A DNA stretch of 34,248 nt, taken from Methanofollis sp. GTDB lineage: Archaea > Halobacteriota > Methanomicrobia > Methanomicrobiales > Methanofollaceae. The notes beneath the pieces were generated by a model that was not told the DNA's origin, searched no databases, and saw only the letters and a list, made by a program, of their open reading frames with translations. This document shows, in pieces, positions 24,325-33,044 of this stretch; positions within the stretch are counted from its first letter, which is position 1, and every line of letters starts with the position of its first letter. Location of the stretch: the NCBI RefSeq assembly GCF_028702905.1, contig NZ_JAQVNX010000016.1:1-34248 (forward strand). The letters are read 5' to 3'. Both the position numbers and the translations under genes were made by a program.

Positions 24325-24352
24325 AAAATATTATATGGGGTTGCCCCCATAT
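24325..24352 (+). promoter_or_regulatory. Promoter with overlapping hairpin for the four-gene operon
   Basis: AAATATTATATGG at about 24327-24339 suits a TATA box. It overlaps a perfect hairpin, ATATGGGG-TTGC-CCCCATAT (24333-24352). The predicted transcription start near 24358 would leave a leader of about 145 bases before the ATG at 24505, unusually long for this window. An in-frame ATG at 24379 would shorten it, but that extension is unlike the enzyme family. Confidence 0.45.
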
Positions 24353-24504
24353 TGAAAATCAGTCAATAGCATCGATGGATGTTATGCGTGGAGCATTTGT
24401 TCCATAGTATCCTGGATGGTGATCCCATCGAAAGATACACCGCAAACGGTGATGTTTGCCGATCCATTTTGTTATTGGCTCTAAGCACGATTGGAGTCAA
24501 TAAA

Positions 24505-25362
24505 ATGAGCAATCAACAAGACGTTAATTTCAAGGTCGGTATTGTTGGCCTTGGAGCAGTTGGTTCTGCTGTTAAACACGCACTACGTTTCTACTACCCT
24601 CGCACCACCGGTTATGACATAAAAGACATAAAAGGTAGCGGTTCATGGAGTGACATTCTGGAAACAGAGGTGGCTATTATCACCGTTTCGACGCCAGAAG
24701 GCATTGATAGTCGCCTTGACTGTTCAGCAGTTGATAATGTTTTGTCCAGGCTCAATGAAAGTAGGTATTCCGGCATTTGCGTGATAAAAAGCACTGTTGG
24801 CGTTGGATATACAGATTCAGCGGTGAGACGTTTCCCACGTCTGCGAATCGTTTATATGCCGGAATTTTTACGCGAAAAAAGCAACTTCACCTGGTTTGTC
24901 AACCCCGACAGAATCGTTGTAAGCGGAGACGATCAGGATATCGATACTGTGCTGGAGTTATTCACCTGGGTAGACGGACTCAATGATACTGTGCCTGTTT
25001 TACGGATGTCTCATATCGAAGCAGAAATTGGAAAACTTGCTCATAATGCAAGAATTGCCCTCCTCGTTAGCTTCACAAATGAAATTGAACAGATTTCTCA
25101 GGACCACGGAGCCGATCCAAACCGGGTAATGAGTGTAATCCATGCCGACAGACGCGTACAGTCTCAGGAACATTTGCGACCTGGCCTGGGTCCATATGGA
25201 GGGAAGTGCGTCCCGAAAGACACCCGGGAACTGATCAATGCCTCACACAATACGGTCCTCCTCAGAGCAGCAGAGACTGTAAATAACACTCTCCTGAACA
25301 AGGGGTTTTGCCTCGATGTGAAAACTGCCGTCTCACAATCGACTGAGAAGCGGATCTGCTAA
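24505..25362 (+). CDS. Short UDP-glucose/GDP-mannose dehydrogenase-like enzyme
   Basis: The 285-residue product has the NAD-binding domain (GIVGLGAVGSAV, residues 13-23) and the central dimer domain of nucleotide-sugar 6-dehydrogenases. The catalytic set is there: MPEFLRE at 118-124, Lys 177 and Asn 181 in IGKLAHNARIALLVSF, and Cys 235 in GPYGGKCVPKD. These enzymes oxidise a sugar C6 alcohol to a carboxylate in two NAD-dependent steps. The usual C-terminal UDP-sugar-binding domain (family length about 430) is absent, so the substrate may differ. GGAG eight bases before the ATG decides the start over an in-frame ATG at 24379. First gene of the operon, 17 bases before the next. Confidence 0.85.
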   Translation: MSNQQDVNFKVGIVGLGAVGSAVKHALRFYYPRTTGYDIKDIKGSGSWSDILETEVAIITVSTPEGIDSRLDCSAVDNVLSRLNESRYSGICVIKSTVGVGYTDSAVRRFPRLRIVYMPEFLREKSNFTWFVNPDRIVVSGDDQDIDTVLELFTWVDGLNDTVPVLRMSHIEAEIGKLAHNARIALLVSFTNEIEQISQDHGADPNRVMSVIHADRRVQSQEHLRPGLGPYGGKCVPKDTRELINASHNTVLLRAAETVNNTLLNKGFCLDVKTAVSQSTEKRIC

Positions 25363-25379
25363 GGGGGCAAGAGAAAATT

Positions 25380-28300
25380 ATGACGCAACTTGCTGTACTT
25401 ATTGCCACAAAAAACCGCCCGAACTCCCTGAAAAATGCGCTTCATTCGATTATCTGTCAGACAACTCAGCCGGATACGATTTTTGTTGTCAGTGATTGTG
25501 ATTCCGAACACGAGAAAGCAACAGATCGAATCATTCATGAGATTGCCCTGATATTTCCACAAATACGGTTGATAAAAAATCAGAGGACAAAAAATCTCTC
25601 AGGGGCAATAAACACAGGACTTCAAACTCTTATTGAAGATAATTACATCCCTGAATCTACATACTGCGCCATTCTTGACGACGACGATGAGTGGGAACCG
25701 GAGTATCTCTCCCTCTGCCTCGAAAAAGCCGAATCAGAAAACCTGGACGTTGTTATATCGGGCCTTATCCGTCATGAAAAGCAGGATGATGAAGGGATGC
25801 GATTGTCTGTCCCAGATTCTCTTAGTGTCAGTGATTTTTTTGTTGGAAATCCCCATGTTCAGGGTTCAAATCTTTTTGTCAGGTTCTCGACACTTCTTGA
25901 GGCAGGGGGTTTTGACGAAAATCTGGAAAGTACGACAGACAGAGATGTATGTATTCGAATACTCGATCTGAGTTCGTGCAAGGTTGGGTATATTCAAAAA
26001 CATCTGGTACATCACTGGGCTCTTCCCAATACAAACCGGCTTTCTGAACCACATTCCCCCCGTAAAATTCAGGGTTTAACAGAATTCTACAACAAATATG
26101 CTCCGCGCATGAACTCTCGGGAACGGGATGCATTCAGGCATCGTGCCCTGAAGTTGTTTGGATGTGAGATTCATTCCGTTGGAATACCTGATGGAGCCAA
26201 ATCGATACATCAAGACAAACCACGTTGTTATCAAACAGAATCAGCAGTTCCTTTGGTCGTTGGTTTCATTGCAACACGGATGACATCCGCTGAAAGTCTC
26301 CTTGACGATCTTCATGCTTTTTTTGGGGATTCTCCGGCTATTCGAAAGGTTGTAATCTGTGACAACACACCATCAACCGAAGTTCTTAAACAGTTGGTTG
26401 GTCGCGAACAGTATCAATCGCTGAACTGCACGCTGATCAGCAGAAAAACCATCGATGAAGAATGTGATGCAGGCGTATTCGGATCATATCTGCAGGATAA
26501 AGAACAACGGAAGGGCATTTCTTCAGGAAGGACTGTCCTTCATCACCATCTTTACAAAGAGGCGAAAAAAATACCTGGTTCTGTTGTCTGGGTGTTGGAC
26601 GATGACATAAGGCTTGAATATCTCACGAATGAGCACAATATTGTCAAATTATCCTATTCCGAAGTTCAGGACACAATAGTGGAACTGAAAAGGCAGGGCA
26701 TTAGCATCGCCGTCGGAAAAATAACCGGCGACGCACCGCTACCAGTGCATAGTACTCTTCGAGTTCAACTTCTCGATATTCTATCAGAATTGAAACGCAG
26801 GGAACAGGTAATAGTCTCTGAATATTCAGGGCAAAAAAATACTCAAATCGAGCCGATTCACCAGACTGATAAATTATCTGAGAAATTTCCGGATTATTAC
26901 TATGACTATTCGGGTGAACACACCGCACACCTTGAATTGCCTTTTCGAGAATCACTGATGGAAATACCGACAATTGATGATCTTATCCAGAAGATCCCTG
27001 AAATCGGTTTTGGAAAAAATATCTCCCGTCCGGTTATAACTCACCATCATTCTACCTGTAGCAAATTGCCTGTACCATCCCCGTCCATTATCCCTCGGGG
27101 AGGGAATACCATTGTTTTCAATCTGGAGTGTCTTCGTGAATTTCCCAACCTTTCCCCCCGGATTGGACAACTGAATGCCCGCCGCGGGGACACGTTCTGG
27201 TGTATCCTCAATAATCGCATCAAGGCAGCCAGAGTAGGTTTATTCCCTCTTGCCGTCCGGCAGGAAAGAACATCTGAAACAACACGGGTACACGATTTTG
27301 GCACACTTCTTGCAGATTTTTACGGCAGTGCCTTCATCCGTGCGATGGATCAGTACTATGAGAGAAAAATTCGGGAAACTGGTTCCGTTCCCCGCCGGAT
27401 CAGACTCTCAATAGATGATAACGGCATGGAAATGATCTCATCACTGTTCCGGTATCATCTGAATAGGAGACTTTCCCAGTTTGTAATGAATGCCTCCCGC
27501 ATTCGAGGTTTAATCGTTTCAATTGAGAATATGTTGGAGTCAGAAGTCTTTTGTGACATTCAGGGAATTGATGAGTTGCATTCATTCCTGAAATCACTGA
27601 AACAACTCTACTCTCCTGAAAATATCTGGAAGACATATCATGAGGGGACGTCATGGAACCGTACTGATCTGAATCTGTTTCTGAGCCATTTCAAAGAACA
27701 TGTGAAAACCTATCGCCACAACCTTTCTCAGGAAATTTATCCGGAACATATCAGATATGCAAAACAGGTCACAGAAAGAATCCTTCGGAAAAGATATCAT
27801 GACATACCGATGCCCCTGCGGAACATAGGGCATGGTCATGAAGGGGCTGTATTCACTGATGGCAAAAACGCGTACAAATATTTCTATGCGGGTCTGGCGA
27901 ATTTTCAGGAAGCCCGCCTTGAAATTCTCCGGAAAAAGGTATTAAACAGCAGTTCTCTTCCCCATTTGAGTTCTCTTACCGATATTATTGAGGAAAATGG
28001 AGAACTTATCTTTGTCATGTCCTATGAAGGCGATAAAGAATATTCAGGTGGTCACCTTCAGGATATATTCGCAATTCTGAATGAATGTAAAGAATCCGGC
28101 ATCGCATTTACAAATTTTCACCCAAAGAACCTGATTGTCAATGGTGATACGCTTAAATTGGTAGATATCGGAGATTCGATTGTTCCGTACAATGAAAACG
28201 AATTCCTTCAGATGTGCAGAAGGGCATATCTAACGTACCGCTGGTATTTCCGAAAAGATATATCAGAACTGATGTCGACCGCTCTCTTTGACCCTGACCT

Positions 28301-30590
28301 GCCTGAACTCTACGGTTTTAATTATTTTTTCGAAGCTACGAAGAAAAAAACAAAAAATGATCTCATTAACGAAAAAATAGTTCAATTGGTTACTGAAGGA
28401 CATCCAACAAGGATTTTTGATTATGGATGTGGAAGGGGATCAATTGCAGAAAGACTAGCAGACAGGGGATATAGTGTGTTTGCGTATGATCCGGATCTTT
28501 CGGTTCTTCGTAAGAATTATACCAACCCTGTAAAAGCTCATTATGTCGATCCCAACGAATTGACACACCTTCTATTGCGTGGGGAGACGTTTGACACTGT
28601 GGTCTGTAGTCTGGTTCTCTGTACAATCAGCGATAACACAGAAGTAAAGGAGGTCATGGAAAATATCCGTAAGCTGGTTTCAGATGACGGTGAAGTAATT
28701 GTTGCTCTTTGCAATCCATTTTCATCATCTGTTTCGGAATCTGAAACCCATATCAAGCTGGACCTCCCGGAGGATCCGACATATCAAAGACAATTTTGTT
28801 ACCATAAAAAAATGAAGGAAACCGGCAAGATTCGGTATGAATGCCACAGGCCGTTCTCATGGTACAAACACCTTTTCCACCAGCATGCCTTTGAGATATC
28901 GAGAGTTGAAGAAGTCAAAACATTGGACATTCAAAACCTCTGTCCGTCCAGTGATTTCATCATCCTGAAGTTAAAACCTCTCAATATCCCAGAAAACAAC
29001 AAAGTATCACTTCTCATCCGTGCGGGTGCGATGGAATGGGAGACAATCGATCTTCAAATCCGGCACATTGTTCGTCAGTTGGAAGGACCTCAGACCTTTT
29101 TAGAGAAAATCGTGGTCACGGATAACTATACGGGCCCATTCGCACGCCAATATTCTCAGGCAAACCTGATGGATTTCAACAGGAAACTTGACCGTCTCGT
29201 CGCTGAAGGAATAATTGATAAGGTGGTGACCGCACCTGAAGATCCCCTAATCATTGAAGACACCAACATAAGATGGTTTAATGTTTCTTCAGCGAACCCC
29301 CGTAGTCGGAATGGTCAACCGACCTTTATGGCGCTTTTCGGGTTTGAACAGTGTCAGGGAGATTATATTCTCCACATGGATAGCGACTGCATCATCGCAC
29401 GAATGGACCGTGACCATGATTATCTGGGAGATATGGTCAGCATTTTCCAGTCCGATCCAAATGCCCTTACAGTTTCATTCAATATCGCAAAATCTGATGA
29501 TGAACCATACACACGGGATAGTCAGGGGGAAAAATGGCGAACTGAAGTGCGATGTGGGCTGATATCGAGGGCTCGAATTCTATCGTCACTTCCTCTCCCA
29601 AATGATGCGGATGAATCAGGCGCACTTCAACTTGCCTGGCATCGTGCTCTCGATACCAAACTTGCTCAATCAGAATGGCAGTCCTATCGTGGGGGAGACC
29701 GGCGAACATTTTTCATCCATGTTCCCAACACTACAAAAACTAATAGTAATTTTTGGTTCACTGTGCTCAGGTCTGCGGAACAAAAGAAGATTCCAGAGAT
29801 CCAGAATAATTCCGTTGATCTCAGAGGAACAATGAATGACTGGGCCGGTTCTCTCAGTAATGAATATGTATTCATCATCCGTGGAAAAGATGTTCCCATT
29901 TCAAAATTGCGACGATGTATGGATTCGGTAGATCGGCAAACAGACTCCAGCTTTGGCCTGGTCTTCATCGATGCAGGATCCTTGAATCCAGTTCCCGAAT
30001 ATATCAAAGAAGTCCTTTTACCCACATGGGGGGAGAGGGGCCGTGCATTCTTCAATTTTTCCCCCCTGACGTCTCTTGAAAACAATGTAATTGCTATTCG
30101 GGATATCTGCTCAAATCCGGACAGTATCATTATCACATTGGATATGGACGATGCCCTCATCGGGACTGATGTCATTGAGTGCCTCAGGGAAAAGTATCAA
30201 CAGGGGGCAGATTTGACCGTAGGGTCCATGATACGAACGGATAAATCATGTGATTATCCAGCAATATTCGAAGATGTCCGTAATGCACGGGGCGGCAATG
30301 TCTGGCAGCATCTGAGAACATTCAGAAAATATCTCTTTGATGCTATCCCGGAATCCTATTTCAAAATTGATACCGGTTGGATTCCCTTTGCCGAAGACTG
30401 GGCTTTTATGATTCCCATGGTTGAGATGGCAAGACATCCGGTCTATGTCAATAATATTCTGTACTTCTACGAACCCACGGGGAATAAAGACCCGGCAACC
30501 AGGATCCGCCGGGAAGATATGATTGCTAAAATTGTCGAGAAAAATCCCCTGAACAGAGATACCTGCATCTTAAGGGGCGATATGGGATGA
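25380..30590 (+). CDS. Giant GT-A x4 / kinase-like / methyltransferase protein
   Basis: The 1736-residue product joins six modules. (1) GT2 glycosyltransferase, 1-260: VLIATKNRPNSL, ILDDDDEWEP at 98-107, GGFDENLESTTDRDV. (2) A second GT-A-like domain, about 290-640, with VWVLDDDIRLE near 403-413. (3) Helical linker, then a kinase-like domain, 810-960: loop GHGHEGAVF, Lys 833, and FTNFHPKNLIV at 910-920, where HxDxxxxN kinases have His and Asp; VDIGDS replaces DFG. (4) SAM methyltransferase, 1000-1200: FDYGCGRGSIAERL. (5) GT2-like, 1205-1440: HMDSDC at 1332-1337. (6) GT-A-like, 1495-1720: TLDMDDALIG. No membrane segments occur, so it is probably cytosolic. It likely builds or modifies a glycosylated product; substrates are unknown. 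Its stop overlaps the next start (ATGA). Confidence 0.85.
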   Translation: MTQLAVLIATKNRPNSLKNALHSIICQTTQPDTIFVVSDCDSEHEKATDRIIHEIALIFPQIRLIKNQRTKNLSGAINTGLQTLIEDNYIPESTYCAILDDDDEWEPEYLSLCLEKAESENLDVVISGLIRHEKQDDEGMRLSVPDSLSVSDFFVGNPHVQGSNLFVRFSTLLEAGGFDENLESTTDRDVCIRILDLSSCKVGYIQKHLVHHWALPNTNRLSEPHSPRKIQGLTEFYNKYAPRMNSRERDAFRHRALKLFGCEIHSVGIPDGAKSIHQDKPRCYQTESAVPLVVGFIATRMTSAESLLDDLHAFFGDSPAIRKVVICDNTPSTEVLKQLVGREQYQSLNCTLISRKTIDEECDAGVFGSYLQDKEQRKGISSGRTVLHHHLYKEAKKIPGSVVWVLDDDIRLEYLTNEHNIVKLSYSEVQDTIVELKRQGISIAVGKITGDAPLPVHSTLRVQLLDILSELKRREQVIVSEYSGQKNTQIEPIHQTDKLSEKFPDYYYDYSGEHTAHLELPFRESLMEIPTIDDLIQKIPEIGFGKNISRPVITHHHSTCSKLPVPSPSIIPRGGNTIVFNLECLREFPNLSPRIGQLNARRGDTFWCILNNRIKAARVGLFPLAVRQERTSETTRVHDFGTLLADFYGSAFIRAMDQYYERKIRETGSVPRRIRLSIDDNGMEMISSLFRYHLNRRLSQFVMNASRIRGLIVSIENMLESEVFCDIQGIDELHSFLKSLKQLYSPENIWKTYHEGTSWNRTDLNLFLSHFKEHVKTYRHNLSQEIYPEHIRYAKQVTERILRKRYHDIPMPLRNIGHGHEGAVFTDGKNAYKYFYAGLANFQEARLEILRKKVLNSSSLPHLSSLTDIIEENGELIFVMSYEGDKEYSGGHLQDIFAILNECKESGIAFTNFHPKNLIVNGDTLKLVDIGDSIVPYNENEFLQMCRRAYLTYRWYFRKDISELMSTALFDPDLPELYGFNYFFEATKKKTKNDLINEKIVQLVTEGHPTRIFDYGCGRGSIAERLADRGYSVFAYDPDLSVLRKNYTNPVKAHYVDPNELTHLLLRGETFDTVVCSLVLCTISDNTEVKEVMENIRKLVSDDGEVIVALCNPFSSSVSESETHIKLDLPEDPTYQRQFCYHKKMKETGKIRYECHRPFSWYKHLFHQHAFEISRVEEVKTLDIQNLCPSSDFIILKLKPLNIPENNKVSLLIRAGAMEWETIDLQIRHIVRQLEGPQTFLEKIVVTDNYTGPFARQYSQANLMDFNRKLDRLVAEGIIDKVVTAPEDPLIIEDTNIRWFNVSSANPRSRNGQPTFMALFGFEQCQGDYILHMDSDCIIARMDRDHDYLGDMVSIFQSDPNALTVSFNIAKSDDEPYTRDSQGEKWRTEVRCGLISRARILSSLPLPNDADESGALQLAWHRALDTKLAQSEWQSYRGGDRRTFFIHVPNTTKTNSNFWFTVLRSAEQKKIPEIQNNSVDLRGTMNDWAGSLSNEYVFIIRGKDVPISKLRRCMDSVDRQTDSSFGLVFIDAGSLNPVPEYIKEVLLPTWGERGRAFFNFSPLTSLENNVIAIRDICSNPDSIIITLDMDDALIGTDVIECLREKYQQGADLTVGSMIRTDKSCDYPAIFEDVRNARGGNVWQHLRTFRKYLFDAIPESYFKIDTGWIPFAEDWAFMIPMVEMARHPVYVNNILYFYEPTGNKDPATRIRREDMIAKIVEKNPLNRDTCILRGDMG

Positions 30591-31261
30591 AGCCCGGCGA
30601 TTATGTACTTAATCTCATCAAAGATGCACCAAAAAATCGTCGGACAATCGCACTTATTCGGCATTCAAAGAGAGAATCGTTTAATGGGATTCCTGACGAG
30701 CTTCGTGATTCTGTCGGAATTACTGAGGAGGGCATTGTAATGGCCAGAGAATTTGGTGAAGCAATGAATCAAATCCCCTCTGTAAAGAGGCTTCTCCTTG
30801 GTCATACCATAGCGAAAAGAGCGGAGATGACGGCTCAGTCAATTTTTGATGGATATTGCTCTGAAAGTCAGGCAAGGATTCTCGGATGCGAACCGACAAT
30901 AACAAGTCCGGTCGTAAATCTCGATAATCTGGTAAAGGTAAGAAACACATTCGGGTGGTCAAATCTCATCATAAAATGGTTGGATGAGAAAATTCCAGGA
31001 AATACCCTTCGGAACCCGTATGAATATACTGATGAGACTTTGAGGAATGTATTGCATTATCCGGGACTGGGCAGGGGCGAATTATTGATCATCGTTGCTC
31101 ATGACATTACTCTCTTTCCCCTAATTTACAGTTTATTTGGTGAAAATGTAAAGTCAATCGAATTCCTCAACGGAATCGTCATTTCAGCGGATACGAACAT
31201 TGCTGAAATATCATTTGTTGATGCGAAAAACACATTCAAGACGGAGCGTAGAATTTCATGA
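30587..31261 (+). CDS. Histidine phosphatase (phosphoglycerate-mutase fold)
   Basis: The 224-residue product has the family signature in the form LIRHSKRES (Arg 25, His 26; the usual RHG is RHS here). An arginine-bearing segment, LLGHTIAKRAEMTAQSI, and the second catalytic His 172 in IIVAHDITLFPL follow. Such enzymes transfer phosphate through a phospho-His intermediate and act on sugar phosphates, nucleotides or small metabolites. No signal peptide is seen, so it is cytosolic. The ATG overlaps the stop of the giant glycosyltransferase gene as ATGA, and its own stop overlaps the next gene the same way. It probably removes a phosphate from an intermediate of this operon; that is inference. Confidence 0.85.
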   Translation: MKPGDYVLNLIKDAPKNRRTIALIRHSKRESFNGIPDELRDSVGITEEGIVMAREFGEAMNQIPSVKRLLLGHTIAKRAEMTAQSIFDGYCSESQARILGCEPTITSPVVNLDNLVKVRNTFGWSNLIIKWLDEKIPGNTLRNPYEYTDETLRNVLHYPGLGRGELLIIVAHDITLFPLIYSLFGENVKSIEFLNGIVISADTNIAEISFVDAKNTFKTERRIS

Positions 31262-31830
31262 CTGATCGAAAGATGATTGCAGTGATAGGTGATGCAAATC
31301 TGCCTGAGAACTCAGAAAAATATATTCTGGCGGAAAAACTTGGTTGTTGTCTGATTGATAATGGATTTCAATTGATTACCGGTGGACTTGGTGGAGTTAT
31401 GGAGGCAGCCTCAAAAGGGGCAAGAAATTCATCCCATTATAGGTCTGGTGATACAATAGGTATTATTCCAGGCAATGATCCATGTGAAGCAAACCAGTAC
31501 GTCGATATTTGTATACCTACTGGTCTGGACATTGGCCGGAATATTATAGTTTCAAATGCAGACGCGGTAATTGCAATAGGCGGAGGTGCAGGCACACTTT
31601 CTGAGATGGCAAATGCCTGGGCTCTAAAGCGTTTGATTATTGGATATCGTGTTGAAGGATGGAGCGGAAAACTCGCGGATCAGAAGATCGATTCCCGTAA
31701 AAGGTATCCTGAGATCGCTGAAGATCGAGTCTATGGTGTTAACACAGAGATTGAAGCATTAAATGTGCTTAAATTATTGCCAATGTATGATAAGAGGCAT
31801 AAAGTGATCAGGGAACGGATTGCCAGATAA
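31258..31830 (+). CDS. TIGR00725/SLOG-family nucleotide-binding protein
   Basis: The 190-residue product is a Rossmann-like SLOG (LOG/DprA-type) domain: MIAVIGDANLPENSEKYILA, then GGLGGVMEA at 42-50, GIIPGNDP, and GGGAGTLSEMANAW at 108-121. LOG enzymes with PGGxGTxxE split nucleoside monophosphates into base and ribose phosphate. Here the first Pro is Gly, as in TIGR00725 proteins, whose activity is not settled. SLOG domains also occur in nucleotide-signal conflict systems. The start overlaps the phosphatase stop (ATGA), so this is the last, translationally coupled gene of the operon. It should bind or process a nucleotide made or used by the upstream enzymes. Confidence 0.87.
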   Translation: MTDRKMIAVIGDANLPENSEKYILAEKLGCCLIDNGFQLITGGLGGVMEAASKGARNSSHYRSGDTIGIIPGNDPCEANQYVDICIPTGLDIGRNIIVSNADAVIAIGGGAGTLSEMANAWALKRLIIGYRVEGWSGKLADQKIDSRKRYPEIAEDRVYGVNTEIEALNVLKLLPMYDKRHKVIRERIAR

Positions 31831-31945
31831 ACTGATTTCAACATCACATTCATCGGAATAAAACCAGTATTTGGGCTTTGTAGGGAACTCTCTTGATCAA
31901 TACTACAAAGTCTCTTTGATCTGTTTTATTCCTAGTCCGACCCCC

Positions 31946-32317
31946 TCACGGGATCTTTGCCGCGGCCTTCACGGCGAGGTCCTTGAGCAGTTCATAATCG
32001 GGATCAGGCCCGACGGTCACGAACATCTCATAGATATCGTATTGCGAGAAGGTGATCACGTAGTGAATGTGGTCCTCGGTCGCATTCCGGTCCCGTCCGA
32101 TCAGTTTGAATGCCGCGGAGTTCTCCCCGATGGCGGGCGGGTCGAGCACTTCGTTTCGTCCGATGGAGTAGGTCTCATAGTCGGAGTCGACCATCTTCGT
32201 GGCATTTCCTTCGGGGAAGGTGATGAGTTTCTGCGAGATGACAAGGTCCCCCGGCTTTGGTGCCGGGTCTTCTGAAAAAAATTCCACAAATCCGACATCG
32301 GCCCCGAACGCTCTCAT
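31946..32317 (-). pseudogene. C-terminal part of the frameshifted zinc-ribbon membrane protein
   Basis: This 123-codon frame starts at an internal-looking ATG. It continues the protein encoded at 32331-33044 in another frame. The same frame is open back to 32344 and reads IPESELSPT ahead of the ATG, which joins smoothly to PPRYKL of the upstream gene. The region resembles an extracellular domain seen in methanogen proteins (VISQKLITFPEGNATKM, ENSAAFKLIG, YVITFSQYDIYEMFVTVG). No ribosome site precedes the ATG. It is best read as the second half of one gene of about 370 codons broken by one indel between 32331 and 32347, either a true mutation or a sequencing error. Confidence 0.65.
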
Positions 32318-32330
32318 GGTCGGAGAGAGT

Positions 32331-33044
32331 TCAGACTCGGGTATCTAACTTGTATCTGGGCGGGGCATAATCTGCGGGGAGATCCTCTTTGGTTAAGAAG
32401 AGGTCGAAGAACTCTGTTCTCTGGGTGTCGGGCGCGGCAGGAGTGGTCGCCGTTGTGGGCACAGGTGTCTCCGGGATGGCGTCGGCGTGCCCTTCTGCAG
32501 GAGGCACCGGCCCGATGAGCAGGATCGCCGCGATCATGACTATGACAAGAACATACACCGAGGCCGGCACCCAGAACAACCTGCTTTTTCTGGTGAATGC
32601 CGCTTCGCCGCGGTTGATCCTGTCCGCCGTCCTGTAAGCATCGTATATAGAATGTCCAAAGATCCCGAGCACCACCAGGGTGGAGAGCAGTATCAGCAAC
32701 ACAGATGCCCAGAATGAGACGAGAAAGAGAGGCACGACGAGGAAGGTGGCGAGGACCGCCGAGACCATATATGCCCCGAGATAGAAGAGGCCGTCATTCG
32801 TCCTCCCATTATACCACTGCCCCCACCCGATCCATAAGAGACTGCAGAGGGCGGCGACCCAGGGGTTGCGGAGTTTTTTCACGTCTGGTGATGTGATCGC
32901 GGCATTGCGCGATGGCGGCGGGGATTGGTGTGATGAAGCCGCCCCTTCCGGCCAGGAGTCGTTTGGGGCCCCGCAGAACGGGCATGCAGGCAGGCTTTCG
33001 TCAAAATAAATATCACAGGAGGGGCATCTTTTGACCGACGGCAT
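32331..33044 (-). CDS. Zinc-ribbon membrane protein, N-terminal part (frameshifted)
   Basis: The 237-residue product begins MPSVKRCPSCDIYFDESLPA and has a zinc ribbon (CPSC and CPFC, ligands at residues 7, 10, 22 and 25). A Pro/Ser-rich linker follows, then an amphipathic KKLRNPWVAALCSLLWIGWG segment of the type found in small TM2-like membrane proteins, three to four membrane helices and a Thr/Pro-rich stretch (PETPVPTTATTPAAPDT). The frame then stops after FFDLFLTKEDLPADYAPPRY, just as an extracellular domain begins. That domain continues in another frame at 31946-32344. GAGGAGAT before the ATG fixes the start. A TATA-like ATTTAAAATAAAA lies near 33090-33105. Function unknown. Confidence 0.75.
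   Translation of the reverse strand: MPSVKRCPSCDIYFDESLPACPFCGAPNDSWPEGAASSHQSPPPSRNAAITSPDVKKLRNPWVAALCSLLWIGWGQWYNGRTNDGLFYLGAYMVSAVLATFLVVPLFLVSFWASVLLILLSTLVVLGIFGHSIYDAYRTADRINRGEAAFTRKSRLFWVPASVYVLVIVMIAAILLIGPVPPAEGHADAIPETPVPTTATTPAAPDTQRTEFFDLFLTKEDLPADYAPPRYKLDTRV

Noticed and set aside
24379-24504. Upstream start extending the dehydrogenase by 42 residues
   Set aside because: The extension does not resemble the family, while the ATG at 24505 has a well-placed GGAG and lies just before the NAD-binding strand.
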